Shown: positions 41,765 to 50,050 of the stretch, piece after piece | Layout: every line of letters begins with the position of its first letter | Numbering within the stretch: position 1 is the first letter of the stretch | NCBI RefSeq assembly: GCF_003605365.2 | Contig: NZ_QYTU02000013.1 | Span: forward strand, 1 to 64,000 | Direction: 5' to 3' | Source of the DNA: Siminovitchia fortis | GTDB lineage: Bacteria > Bacillota > Bacilli > Bacillales > Bacillaceae_C | Length of the DNA stretch: 64,000 nt | Translations under genes and position numbers: made by a program | The notes under the pieces: model-generated | What the model was told of the DNA's origin: nothing | Databases searched by the model: none | Seen by the model: the letters and a program-made list of their open reading frames with translations, nothing else

Positions 41765-42646
41765 ATGTGGATTTTAGCATTTTTGATCGGCTTATTTTCA
41801 GGAATGATTTCCGGCATGGTATCGGTTGGAGGAAGCATTATCGCTACGAGCATGCTGATCTTGATATCAGCCGTTTTTCAATTGAAACTGAATATGAAAC
41901 AGATTGTGACGACAACTGCTTTTTATACACTTTTTACAACAATTTCCGGAGCAGTCTATTTTTGGCTGCAAAAACTGGTTGTCAGTAAAATTGTCATATA
42001 CTTTGGTATCCCTGCAGTGATTTCCAGCTTAATTTCATCCTTGCTGGCCAACTCATTCAACGACAATGTGCTGCAAGGGATTTTTTCCTTTTTTGCGCTG
42101 TTGGCCGCGGTGGCGACCTTTTTACCGAACAGCGGAAAAGAACTTGAAGCGGAAGGCGGATTTCCGTATTTCACTGCCATTTTTCTCAGCATCATCGTCG
42201 GATCGATTGGAGGCATGATCGGTGTTGCAGCCGGATTTCTGTACATGCCGATATTCCTGCGGTTGTTTCGTTTAACGATAAGGCAGGCTGTGGGCACCGG
42301 CATGGTTGTGGGCGGGATGCTTTGTGTAGGAACAATTTTGGGAAAACTGAACTGGGAATATATCCGGATGGACGTCATAGCACCACTCGCAATCAGCGGC
42401 ATTATCGGTGCTCTGATCGGAGGAAAGTTAACATCATTGATCAGCGAAAAATGGCTGAACCTCTTGATGTGCCTGATCATAGCAGCTATTGCCGTCCAGA
42501 CGATCGTTGTATTCCTGGCGGATTCATTAATGGTGGGTATCCCGGTTGTTGTGGCGGTTGCATTGGCGATGTCAGCGTTATTCATATGGCTTATTTTTAG
42601 TTTGAATAAAATCAGTGTGAAAACCAATAAGGGAAATGTTAATTAG
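41765..42646 (+). CDS. TauE/SafE family membrane permease
   Basis: This 293-residue protein has about eight to nine transmembrane helices in two repeats. The typical glycine-rich starts are LIGLFSGMISGMVSVGGSII and, in the second half, IIVGSIGGMIGVAAGFLYMP. The family exports sulfite, sulfoacetate or related anions, or is described as a permease of unknown cargo. It is divergent from modA and shares its promoter region. No cargo can be assigned. Confidence 0.88.
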   Translation: MWILAFLIGLFSGMISGMVSVGGSIIATSMLILISAVFQLKLNMKQIVTTTAFYTLFTTISGAVYFWLQKLVVSKIVIYFGIPAVISSLISSLLANSFNDNVLQGIFSFFALLAAVATFLPNSGKELEAEGGFPYFTAIFLSIIVGSIGGMIGVAAGFLYMPIFLRLFRLTIRQAVGTGMVVGGMLCVGTILGKLNWEYIRMDVIAPLAISGIIGALIGGKLTSLISEKWLNLLMCLIIAAIAVQTIVVFLADSLMVGIPVVVAVALAMSALFIWLIFSLNKISVKTNKGNVN

Positions 42647-42689
42647 CATTGCACGAATCATAAAACAAACCAGCATTTTGTTTCTGGCG

Positions 42690-42717
42690 AAAAAAACCTG
42701 CCCACAGACAGGTTTTC
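42690..42717. terminator. Bidirectional terminator
   Basis: AAAACCTG at 42693-42700 pairs with CAGGTTTT at 42709-42716, with A and T runs on the two sides, between the TauE gene and the converging DUF4179 gene. Confidence 0.8.
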
Positions 42718-42723
42718 GTGCAT

Positions 42724-44010
42724 CTACTTTACGGGGATATCAATTTTTTTACTATAGTGCTTTATATAATGCATTCCTTCTATCAATAACGACTCAGGTT
42801 CGGCCTTTGTTTCGAATAGCAGGGTACGCTTTTTTATGATCCGTCCATCTTTTTGTTCCTCTTCGGTTTGTTTTACGGTGGTTGATAAAGGTACCTCTCC
42901 GCTAATAGTTTCTACGGATACTTCATCAAGCATGACATCGTCATCTGTCGCGATCGTAATTTCCAAACCTTGTGGAGTCGAGGAGATTTTTTTGACGAAT
43001 AAATCCCTTCCGCCAATTATAAAAGGTTTATTTTTCACGGTATCAAGCTTTATCTTCTTCCCAAGTTTCTTATATCCGGCGAATTGGTTTACCACAAGCT
43101 CAAGTGAATCAAGCTTCTTCGGTAATGCATCGAAGCGCAGGTCAAACTTTGTGCCGTTAGGTCCCGACTCAGAGCCGCTCCCGATTGAATCGACCGGCAC
43201 GCCATTGACGATCAATTCAATGCCGTCAAATGGAAAAGGAACCCTGTCAAAATTTCCAACATTAAGTTTACCGTCTATAACCGTCAATGTTGGGGTAGCT
43301 GTAATGGATTTGAAGGTAATTGTTCCTTTATCCACTTTCACGGTCTTATTAATCTTTTGTTTAAGCTCAGTCTGCATGGCTTTGTTCGGATCATAAGGGA
43401 AAGTGATACTTTCAACTTCCATTGGACCGTCCTCAGCTTCCCAATAATGAAAGGTCAGTTTTTTTGAAAAAGGACTGACAGGCTCGAAATACATCGTTCC
43501 TTTGATTTCGGTGTTTTCATTATTGGACATATATTGGCCGCTTTCGAATTTTGCATTCGTTAAAAACCCGGTAATTCTAAGTGGTTGAAAAAAGTCAATA
43601 GTCTTTTCATCCAATCCTTTTGGATTCCTTAATGTATAATACATGATCATTTGATTTGAGTCTGCTATGATTCCGTCAATAGTAAGTTGAGTTCCGTCTT
43701 TAAGGGCTGCCTTCTTATCAACGGTTTGGCCCGAGCCGTTGTCGTTCAGCTCTTGTAAGGTGCTGTTCATGATTTCATCGAAGCCAAGCAGTTTCTTTCC
43801 ATAGTAGGCCAAGGCATTATATTGGTACCCGGCAGCAACTATGAATACGAGGACGATGGCCGCCAATTTCAATAAAACTGGGGAGCGCTTCAACCTTTTT
43901 GGAGGTGCGGATTGCAGGACGTCTTTTAGCCTTGATTCTAATTCCTCTGGTGCTGTGATGGAGTTCAGGCGTCTCTTTTCTTCATTCAACAGCTTTTCAA
44001 CATCATTCAT
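42724..44010 (-). CDS. DUF4179-type membrane anti-sigma factor
   Basis: This 428-residue protein has a cytoplasmic N-terminus (1 to about 50) rich in Glu, Lys and Arg, one transmembrane helix (about 50-67) and a large outer domain of beta strands, as in the DUF4179/DUF5643 family. Such proteins are encoded with ECF sigma factors and hold them inactive at the membrane. Its start ATG 44010 overlaps the sigma gene by 8 bases, with ribosome site GGGGGTGAT, so the two are translationally coupled. The signal it senses is unknown. Confidence 0.82.
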   Translation of the reverse strand: MNDVEKLLNEEKRRLNSITAPEELESRLKDVLQSAPPKRLKRSPVLLKLAAIVLVFIVAAGYQYNALAYYGKKLLGFDEIMNSTLQELNDNGSGQTVDKKAALKDGTQLTIDGIIADSNQMIMYYTLRNPKGLDEKTIDFFQPLRITGFLTNAKFESGQYMSNNENTEIKGTMYFEPVSPFSKKLTFHYWEAEDGPMEVESITFPYDPNKAMQTELKQKINKTVKVDKGTITFKSITATPTLTVIDGKLNVGNFDRVPFPFDGIELIVNGVPVDSIGSGSESGPNGTKFDLRFDALPKKLDSLELVVNQFAGYKKLGKKIKLDTVKNKPFIIGGRDLFVKKISSTPQGLEITIATDDDVMLDEVSVETISGEVPLSTTVKQTEEEQKDGRIIKKRTLLFETKAEPESLLIEGMHYIKHYSKKIDIPVK

Positions 44011-44529
44011 TCGAATCACCCCCAAAAATTTCCCTCAGTTTCTTCAAACCCACGAAAATCCTCGATTTGGCCGTCCCAATTGAAACACCGGTTATTTTAG
44101 CTATTGTTTTGTAATCCAAATCATGAAAATATTTTAGTTCGATGGCTTCCCTTTGATGATCATTCAGATGGATCAGCATGTTCTGAATATCCAAACGCTG
44201 TTCACTGCTTAAAAAAGGAGCCAGGTATGAATGTTGGGCATCCGATGCGCTTTCCAGCGGGATTATTTTCTGTTGCTTAATGAAGGTGGATTTACACATG
44301 TTCACTAAGATTGTTTTACTCCAGCTGTAAAAAGCTTCGGCTTTTTTGAGTTGATCAATTTTTTGGTACAATGTAAGAATCATATCCTCCATGACGTCCA
44401 TCGCATCATGCTCATTTTTCATGTATGTCAAAGCAAGTCTATAATAAGCATCCTTTTCTGCCATGACCAACTGAAGCAATGCTTCTTTGTCCCCTTTTTT
44501 GCCCTTTTTACCAACCGACCTGCATCCAT
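44003..44529 (-). CDS. ECF-type sigma factor in two frames joined by a likely -1 frameshift
   Basis: This RNA polymerase sigma factor has region 2 (about KNEHDAMDVMEDMILTLYQKI) and region 4 (QREAIELKYFHDLDYKTIAKITG). The long frame has no good start: its first possible codon is TTG 44479, without a ribosome site. An ATG at 44529, after AGGTGAGGG, opens a frame reading MDAGRLVKRAKKG, exactly the expected N-terminus (LVKKAKKGDKEAL is typical). The two frames meet at GCA-AAA-AAG (44502-44494), the A-AAA-AAG slippery heptamer of dnaX, and a -1 slip gives KKGDKEALLQLV. A homopolymer sequencing error would look the same. It is paired with an anti-sigma gene. Confidence 0.72.
44473..44500 (-). other. 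Slippery site and downstream hairpin in the sigma factor gene
   Basis: The heptamer A-AAA-AAG occupies 44500-44494 in the frame set by ATG 44529. Eight bases downstream, GAAGC (44485-44481) and GCTTC (44477-44473) form a five-base-pair hairpin with loop ATT. This arrangement resembles bacterial -1 frameshift signals. Confidence 0.5.
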
Positions 44530-44608
44530 GCCCTCACCTCACTTACTTATAAGAGTAATCATAGATGAAAAAAGTTCATTTTTATATAAAATTTTTTGGT
44601 AAGGTTCA

Positions 44609-44650
44609 TTTGAATTTCAAAAACGAAAGGTAACATTTCATTTTTGAAAT
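44609..44650 (+). promoter_or_regulatory. Candidate enhancer palindromes for the sigma-54 activator
   Basis: TTTGAA-T-TTCAAA (44609-44621) and ATTTCA-TTTT-TGAAAT (44635-44650) are two perfect inverted repeats with related halves, centred about 90 and 60 bases upstream of the -24 element. That is the usual distance for activator binding. Confidence 0.5.
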
Positions 44651-44702
44651 ATTAATAGGCGGAGGAAACTGAAAATACGAATGAATAACACTTTTTAATC
44701 AT

Positions 44703-44718
44703 TGGCATGGATATTGCA
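44703..44718 (+). promoter_or_regulatory. Sigma-54 promoter of the PxpABC / molybdenum hydroxylase gene set
   Basis: TGGCATG-GATA-TTGCA has GG and GC 10 bases apart and is nearly identical to the hydroxyproline promoters. It is 43 bases before the first gene. A sigma-54 activator is encoded within the same gene set (57820-59853). Confidence 0.9.
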
Positions 44719-44760
44719 ACATAAGAATGGCAGATAGAGTAAATGAGAGGTGAAGTGTTT

Positions 44761-45630
44761 ATGGCCCGTTACGAATACGGCGGAGATGAGTTTATTTTTG
44801 TCGAACTGGCAGAAGAGATGAGCCTTGAAGTGAACTTTCAGGCGATGGCGATCACGAAACAATTAAAGGAAGAACAGATTCCGGGCATCCTGGATATTTG
44901 CCCTTCGAACGCTTCCTACATGGTTCGATTTGAACCTGAGAAAATCCATCCGGACAAGCTGATTTCAAAATTGAAAGATTTGGAGCAAACGATTTCCATC
45001 GATGACTTTGAATTATCGTCAAGAATGGTCGATGTTCCCGTTTTGTTTGAAGATCCGTGGACACATGAAACGGTGATGAGGTTTAGGGAACGGCACCAGG
45101 ATCCAAACTCGACCGATTTGGAATACACCGCTCGGATCAATGGCTTCGATTCAACGGATGCCTTGATCGATGCCATGACAGGATCTCCGTATCTTGTCAC
45201 GATGATCGGCTTTGTTCCCGGGCTTCCGTGGTGCTATCAGATGGTTCCGAGAGAGCAGCAGATCGAAGCGCCGAAATATGTCCGGCCCAGGACTTTTACA
45301 CCTGAAAGGGCTTTCGGACTTGGCGGAGCATTCACTGTCATCTATCCGGTAGATGGAGCCGGGGGATACCAATTATTCGGAATTGCCGCTGCTCCGATTT
45401 TTGAAAAAGACAGCAAGTTATACGACTTCCAGGATACGATGACATTCCCTAAACAGGGTGACATCTTCAGATACCGGAGTGTGACAAGGGAAGAATATGA
45501 TTCAATCAGAAAAGAAGTGGAAGATGGGACCTTCCGCTATCTGACGAAGGAGATCACTTTTACCCCGAAGCAAGTGCTCGATAATCCGAAAGCGTTTTCC
45601 GAAGAAGTGTTAAGGAGGTTATACTCATGA
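44761..45630 (+). CDS. pxpB: PxpB / KipI-like (AHS1) protein, copy 1
   Basis: This 289-residue protein of the carboxyltransferase subdomain C/D family is found as PxpB of 5-oxoprolinase, as KipI and as the AHS1 part of urea carboxylase. Typical blocks are ICPSNASYMVRFEP, MIGFVPGLPWCYQM, YVRPRTFTPERAFGLGG and IYPVDGAGGYQLFG. ATG 44761 is chosen because AGAGGTGA lies 8 bases before it; ATG 44743 lacks a site. It is longer than B. subtilis KipI (240 residues). It overlaps pxpC by 4 bases. With the next three genes it makes up all parts of a urea-carboxylase-like enzyme. Confidence 0.88.
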   Translation: MARYEYGGDEFIFVELAEEMSLEVNFQAMAITKQLKEEQIPGILDICPSNASYMVRFEPEKIHPDKLISKLKDLEQTISIDDFELSSRMVDVPVLFEDPWTHETVMRFRERHQDPNSTDLEYTARINGFDSTDALIDAMTGSPYLVTMIGFVPGLPWCYQMVPREQQIEAPKYVRPRTFTPERAFGLGGAFTVIYPVDGAGGYQLFGIAAAPIFEKDSKLYDFQDTMTFPKQGDIFRYRSVTREEYDSIRKEVEDGTFRYLTKEITFTPKQVLDNPKAFSEEVLRRLYS

Positions 45631-46613
45631 TCAAAGTGAAAAATCCCGGTTTGCAAACAACCGTTCAGGATGTTGGGCGGATTGGACATTATGAAGTGGG
45701 AATGCCTCCTTCAGGGGCAATGGACCAGTTTTCATACAAAGTGGGCAACCTTCTTGTCGGAAATGATGATGGAGCGGCATCGCTGGAAATTACATATATG
45801 GGGCCTGTCCTTGAATTTGAACAGGACGCGGTCATTGCGCTGACAGGAGGGGAAATCCCTCCAAAGATCAACGGGGAATCCGTTCCCATGTGGGAGACAT
45901 TATCGCTCAAGGCCGGCGATACATTGTCATTCGACTTTGTCAAAGGAGGAGCCAGGGTCTATCTTGCCGTACAGGGCGGGATCGACGTTCCCCCGGTCAT
46001 GGAATCGAGATCAACCTATACATTATGCGGAATCGGGGGCTTGGACGGACGTGCGCTGCAAGAAGGCGACGAACTGAAAGTCGGAAATGATGTCATACAG
46101 CAGGTGAAAATCGGGACCCGCATTCCGGACGGAATAATACCCAAATTTTCGAAGGAGCATGAAATTCGGGTCATCATGGGCCTATGCAGCTACCGTCTGA
46201 CAGAAGAAAGCAAGGAGCGTTTCTTTTCTTTGGACTGGACGGTCACTCCTGAAGCGAACCGGGTCGGCTACCGCTTTAAAGGGGAGCGCTTGAATTTCGT
46301 GGAAAGAGAGCAGCCGTTTGGCGCCGGGAGCAACCCTTCCAATGTTGTGGATCTGGGTTACCCGATCGGTTCCATTCAGGTACCGGACGGTGTCGAGCCG
46401 ATCGCTTTGCTGAATGATGCTGTCACAGGAGGCGGATATGCGACAATTGCCACGATCATCAGCACAGACCTGAATAAGATGGCCCAGGCAAAGACGAATG
46501 AAAAGGTACGCTTCATCTCCGTCAATATTGATGAGGCGCTTGAAGCAAGAAAGGCAGAAAAAGACAAGATTGAACAAATAAGAGAGCAAATCCAATCACA
46601 ACAGGAGGTTTAA
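45627..46613 (+). CDS. pxpC: PxpC / KipA-like (AHS2) protein, copy 1
   Basis: This 328-residue protein of the biotin-dependent carboxyltransferase family has LQTTVQDVGRIGHYEVGMPPSGAMDQ at its start (quoted part: GHYEVGMPPSGAMDQ), VYLAVQGGIDVPPVMESRST and QPFGAGSNPSNVVDLGYPIG. It pairs with the PxpB-like subunit. In 5-oxoprolinase PxpB and PxpC work with PxpA to open 5-oxoproline using ATP. In urea carboxylase the same two folds form the carboxyl-transfer domain. A second pair is encoded at 59865-61725. Confidence 0.88.
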   Translation: MIKVKNPGLQTTVQDVGRIGHYEVGMPPSGAMDQFSYKVGNLLVGNDDGAASLEITYMGPVLEFEQDAVIALTGGEIPPKINGESVPMWETLSLKAGDTLSFDFVKGGARVYLAVQGGIDVPPVMESRSTYTLCGIGGLDGRALQEGDELKVGNDVIQQVKIGTRIPDGIIPKFSKEHEIRVIMGLCSYRLTEESKERFFSLDWTVTPEANRVGYRFKGERLNFVEREQPFGAGSNPSNVVDLGYPIGSIQVPDGVEPIALLNDAVTGGGYATIATIISTDLNKMAQAKTNEKVRFISVNIDEALEARKAEKDKIEQIREQIQSQQEV

Positions 46614-46615
46614 TC

Positions 46616-46858
46616 ATGGAAGAGAACAAAACAATTATTTCACCGATTCCGGGAGTGTTTTACCGGAAGCCGGCCCCGGACAAAGAGGTGTACGTCAATG
46701 AAGGAGATTCAGTCAAAGCGGGTGATGTCATCGGTTTGGTCGAGGTCATGAAAAATTACTATGAAATCAAAGCGGAAGCGGACGGTGTGATCGATCGTTT
46801 TTTAGCGGATAATGAGCAGCTTTTGGACGCCGGACAGGAAATTGCCATTTTAAAATAA
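46616..46858 (+). CDS. Biotin carboxyl carrier protein (single biotinyl domain)
   Basis: This 80-residue stand-alone biotinyl domain has its modified Lys46 in VEVMKNYYE, where canonical carriers have EAMKM. It begins SPIPGVFYRKPAP, as in biotinyl domains, and ends GQEIAIL. It starts 3 bases after pxpC and precedes a biotin carboxylase gene. In this setting it should carry carboxybiotin from the carboxylase to the PxpB/PxpC-type transferase. The usual long N-terminal region of AccB is absent. Confidence 0.87.
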   Translation: MEENKTIISPIPGVFYRKPAPDKEVYVNEGDSVKAGDVIGLVEVMKNYYEIKAEADGVIDRFLADNEQLLDAGQEIAILK

Positions 46859-46892
46859 ACCATTAACCTGTTTTTACAAAGGAGAAATGCCT

Positions 46893-48242
46893 GTGTTTTT
46901 TAAACGAATATTAATAGCAAACAGAGGAGAGATTGCCCGCAGGATTATACGTACATGCAACCGCCTCGGAATTGAATCCGTTGCTGTTTATTCCGAGGCG
47001 GATGCCGCAATGCCGTTCGTCAAAGAGGCGACGGCCGCAGTCTGTGTAGGCCCGGCTCAAGCCAAGAAAAGCTATCTTGACATAGACAACATCATCCAGG
47101 CGGCCAAAGAGACAGATGCGGATGCCATCCACCCGGGATACGGATTTTTATCAGAGAACCCTGCATTTGTGCGACGCTGTGAGGAAGAAGGGATCACGTT
47201 TATCGGGCCGGCAGCAAAAGCGATTGAACTGATGGGGAGCAAGCTCGAAGCCCGCGCCCAGATGCAGGAGGCAGGAGTTCCGGTTGTCCCTGGATCGGAA
47301 GGGCGGTTGGAGTCTGTTGAAGAAGCCGTGAGCCTTGCCGGTGAAATTGGTTATCCGCTCATGCTGAAGGCCAGCGCGGGCGGAGGCGGGATCGGCATGC
47401 AGCTTGTCCATAATGCCGAAGAACTGGAAAAAGCCTTCGATTCCACGAAACAAAGAGCCGAGTCTTTCTTTGGGGACGGGGATTTATTCCTGGAAAAATG
47501 GATTAATGAACCCCGTCATATCGAAGTTCAGATCGCAGCAGACGAACATGGAAACGTCATCCACCTGTACGAGCGGGAATGCTCCGTCCAAAGGAGAAAC
47601 CAGAAAGTGGTGGAGGAGAGCCCTTCCCCGTTTTTAGATGAAAAATTAAGGAAAGAGCTGCTGCAGACGGCGATCCGCGGTGTCCAGCATATCGGGTATA
47701 CGAATGTCGGGACGATGGAATTCATTTTCGATGGTGAGAGAAACTTTTACTTCCTTGAAATGAATACGCGACTTCAGGTTGAGCACCCTGTCACCGAGGA
47801 AATAACCGGTTTGGATCTGGTGGAATTGCAGCTCCAATTGGCTGCAGGTGAAGAACTTCCTTTCCAGCAGCAAAACATTAAAAAGGACGGCCACTCAATT
47901 GAATGCCGTTTGTATGCAGAAGATCCGAAAACTTATTTTCCATCTCCGGGAACAATCAAGCGATTGATTTTGCCGGAAGAGGCAAGGCTCGATTTTGCCA
48001 TTGAAGAAGGAAGCCAAGTATCGCCGTTTTACGATCCGATGATCGGGAAAATCATTGTCCATGGAGACGATCGGCATCAAGCCATTGGAAAAATGCAGGC
48101 AGCACTTGAAAAGTTGGAAGTTGAAGGCATTACAACAAACCTTCCGCTTCTATATGACATTATGGAAAATGCCAGTTTTAAAAAAGGTGAGTATACAACA
48201 AAATTTTTGGATGAATTCCAGAAGGAACGCCAGGTGAGGTGA
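46893..48242 (+). CDS. Biotin carboxylase, urea-carboxylase-like
   Basis: This 449-residue ATP-grasp enzyme charges biotin with bicarbonate. It starts MFFKRILIANRGEIARRI. The glycine loop reads KASAGGGGIGMQ, and SFFGDGDLFLEKWINEPRHI and ERECSVQRRNQKVVEESPS follow. The loop has Ile where acetyl-CoA carboxylase has Arg (GGGGRGM), and with the FFGDGDLFLEKW block this is what urea carboxylases show. The active-site segment EMNTRLQVEHPVTE is intact. GTG 46893 fits the AAAGGAG spacing better than ATG 46887. It is probably not the fatty-acid AccC but part of a dedicated amide or lactam carboxylase. Confidence 0.85.
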   Translation: MFFKRILIANRGEIARRIIRTCNRLGIESVAVYSEADAAMPFVKEATAAVCVGPAQAKKSYLDIDNIIQAAKETDADAIHPGYGFLSENPAFVRRCEEEGITFIGPAAKAIELMGSKLEARAQMQEAGVPVVPGSEGRLESVEEAVSLAGEIGYPLMLKASAGGGGIGMQLVHNAEELEKAFDSTKQRAESFFGDGDLFLEKWINEPRHIEVQIAADEHGNVIHLYERECSVQRRNQKVVEESPSPFLDEKLRKELLQTAIRGVQHIGYTNVGTMEFIFDGERNFYFLEMNTRLQVEHPVTEEITGLDLVELQLQLAAGEELPFQQQNIKKDGHSIECRLYAEDPKTYFPSPGTIKRLILPEEARLDFAIEEGSQVSPFYDPMIGKIIVHGDDRHQAIGKMQAALEKLEVEGITTNLPLLYDIMENASFKKGEYTTKFLDEFQKERQVR

Positions 48243-48248
48243 TAGATA

Positions 48249-49016
48249 ATGTACAAAGTTGATTTGAACTGTGATATGGGTGAGAGCTTTGCTCTTTATG
48301 AGATGGGAAATGACGAAGAAATGATGAAGTACATTACCTCTGCGAATATTGCATGCGGATTCCATGCGGGAGACCCGCAGGTGATGAGACGGACCGTAGA
48401 AATGGCAAAAGAACATGGAGTAGGAATTGGAGCCCACCCCGGATTCCCTGACTTGCTCGGGTTCGGGCGCCGCTATATGACGTGCACGGCGCAGGAAGTG
48501 AAGGATTATATTACGTATCAGACAGGCGCGTTAAGAGAATTTGCCCGGGCGGCCAATGTGGACATCCAGCATTGCAAGCCGCATGGCGCATTGTTCATGA
48601 AAGCAATGGAAGACAGAGAGCTTGCACGGGCAGTTTTGGAGGCAATCCACGCCGTGAATCCGGAAACGGTCGTTTTTGCCCTGAATAATTCCGAAGTATG
48701 GGAAGAAGCGAATAAAATGGGAATTCCGGTTGCGCTTGAAACTTATTCTGATCGTGAGCATACAGAAAATGGGTCGATCGTGCTGACGAGGAAGGGGCAG
48801 ACAATCCAAGATTACGATGAAATGGCCCGGCGGGTTGTCCGCATGGTCAAAGAGGGGAAAGTCACTACTCACGACGGAAAAGAGGCTTCCGTCAAGGCGC
48901 AGACAATTTGCATCCACGGAGATACGCCGGGTGCTCCCGAGCTTGCCAAAGCGATAGTTTCCGCATTGAAGGCAAACGATGTGGATATTGTACCTGTCAG
49001 GGAAGTCATCGGTTAA
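48249..49016 (+). CDS. pxpA: PxpA (LamB/YcsF family) ring-opening subunit
   Basis: This 255-residue barrel-fold protein has the diagnostic VDLNCDMGESFALYEMGND start, followed by SANIACGFHAGDPQVM, GIGAHPGFPDLLGFGRR and CIHGDTPGAPELA. PxpA is the hydrolase-like subunit of bacterial 5-oxoprolinase, and the family is also linked to lactam use. It lies 6 bases after the biotin carboxylase gene. Only one pxpA is present for two pxpBC pairs. Confidence 0.9.
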   Translation: MYKVDLNCDMGESFALYEMGNDEEMMKYITSANIACGFHAGDPQVMRRTVEMAKEHGVGIGAHPGFPDLLGFGRRYMTCTAQEVKDYITYQTGALREFARAANVDIQHCKPHGALFMKAMEDRELARAVLEAIHAVNPETVVFALNNSEVWEEANKMGIPVALETYSDREHTENGSIVLTRKGQTIQDYDEMARRVVRMVKEGKVTTHDGKEASVKAQTICIHGDTPGAPELAKAIVSALKANDVDIVPVREVIG

Positions 49017-49039
49017 TAGAGAACTAGGAGTGATCAACT

Positions 49040-49492
49040 GTGAAAATAGAAAACTCTCATACATTTAAAGGCGTTTCTGTCGAAACACTTTGGAATACAC
49101 TGCAAAATAAGGAGGTGTTGCAAGGGGCTTTGCCGGGATGCAAGTCGTTTGATGAAGTGGAAGATGACGTATATGATGCCGAGCTTGGCATCAACGTAGG
49201 TCCAGTTAAAGGAGTGTTCACGGCTGAAGTCCGACAGGTGGAAAAAAGGGAGCCGGAGTTTTATAAGCTGCTAGTCCATGGGAAAGGGAAACCTGGTGAA
49301 ATCGATGCAGTGGCCGAAATGGGATTGAAAGATTCAGAGGCAGGGGCGGTTCTTACTTGCAGCGCAGATGTAAAAGTGACCGGTATTCTTGCTTCTGTCG
49401 GACAGCGTGTCATGGGAGGCGTAGCCAAGCTGTTGTTGGGACAATTTTTCAAAGATATTGAAAAAGAAACGAAAAAAATCGCAAACCTGTAA
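49040..49492 (+). CDS. CoxG-like SRPBCC membrane-recruitment protein
   Basis: This 150-residue protein of the CoxG family starts ENSHTFKGVSVETLWNTL and contains GALPGCKSFDEVEDDVY and VGQRVMGGVAKLLLGQFFKDIEK. In carbon monoxide oxidisers CoxG helps tether the dehydrogenase to the membrane. Here it directly precedes the small subunit gene of a molybdenum hydroxylase, so it may play the same part. GTG 49040 has CTAGGAGTGATC upstream. Confidence 0.85.
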   Translation: MKIENSHTFKGVSVETLWNTLQNKEVLQGALPGCKSFDEVEDDVYDAELGINVGPVKGVFTAEVRQVEKREPEFYKLLVHGKGKPGEIDAVAEMGLKDSEAGAVLTCSADVKVTGILASVGQRVMGGVAKLLLGQFFKDIEKETKKIANL

Positions 49493-49522
49493 TGATCATA
49501 TCTAAATGAGGAGGCGCGGTTC

Positions 49523-50050
49523 ATGACAAACGAAAAAATGAAGGTGAATATGACCGTCAATGGCCGGGAGCGAAGTGCAGAAGCTGAACCACGGATGCTG
49601 CTTGCCCATTTTTTGCGGGATGAGCTTGGTTTGACCGGTACACATATCGGCTGTGATACGAGCCAATGCGGAGCGTGCACAGTGATGGTGGACGGTGCTG
49701 CCGTGAAATCCTGCACGATGCTTGCTGTGCAGGCGGACGGAACAGAAGTGACGACTGTGGAAGGAATCGGCACGGTTGACAATCTGCACCCCATGCAGCA
49801 AGGATTTTGGGAGGAACATGGGCTTCAGTGCGGTTACTGTACTTCGGGGGTCATGATGGCGATGATCGGCTTGTTAAACGAAAATCCCAATCCGACTGAG
49901 AAAGAGATCCGGGAAGGGCTGGAAGGCGTTATCTGCAGATGTACAGGCTATCAGTTTATCGTGAAGGCTGTTCAAAAAGCGATACAAATCATGGCGGAAA
50001 CCGATCGGCCGATACCGGCAAAAGAAGCTGTTGGGGAGGTGCGCTCGTAA
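49523..50050 (+). CDS. Molybdenum hydroxylase small subunit, two [2Fe-2S] clusters
   Basis: This 175-residue electron-transfer subunit has a plant-type cluster with Cys44, Cys49, Cys52, Cys64 and a helical-domain cluster with Cys103, Cys106, Cys138, Cys140 (LQCGYCTSG, ICRCTGY), all intact. It belongs to the xanthine oxidase family and passes electrons from the molybdenum centre to the FAD subunit. Its stop overlaps the start of the large-subunit gene. Confidence 0.93.
   Translation: MTNEKMKVNMTVNGRERSAEAEPRMLLAHFLRDELGLTGTHIGCDTSQCGACTVMVDGAAVKSCTMLAVQADGTEVTTVEGIGTVDNLHPMQQGFWEEHGLQCGYCTSGVMMAMIGLLNENPNPTEKEIREGLEGVICRCTGYQFIVKAVQKAIQIMAETDRPIPAKEAVGEVRS

Noticed and set aside
46893..48242. 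Housekeeping acetyl-CoA carboxylase biotin carboxylase
   Set aside because: GGGGIGM loop, urea-carboxylase-like block and placement between PxpC/biotin carrier and PxpA argue for a dedicated enzyme; no carboxyltransferase of AccAD type is nearby.
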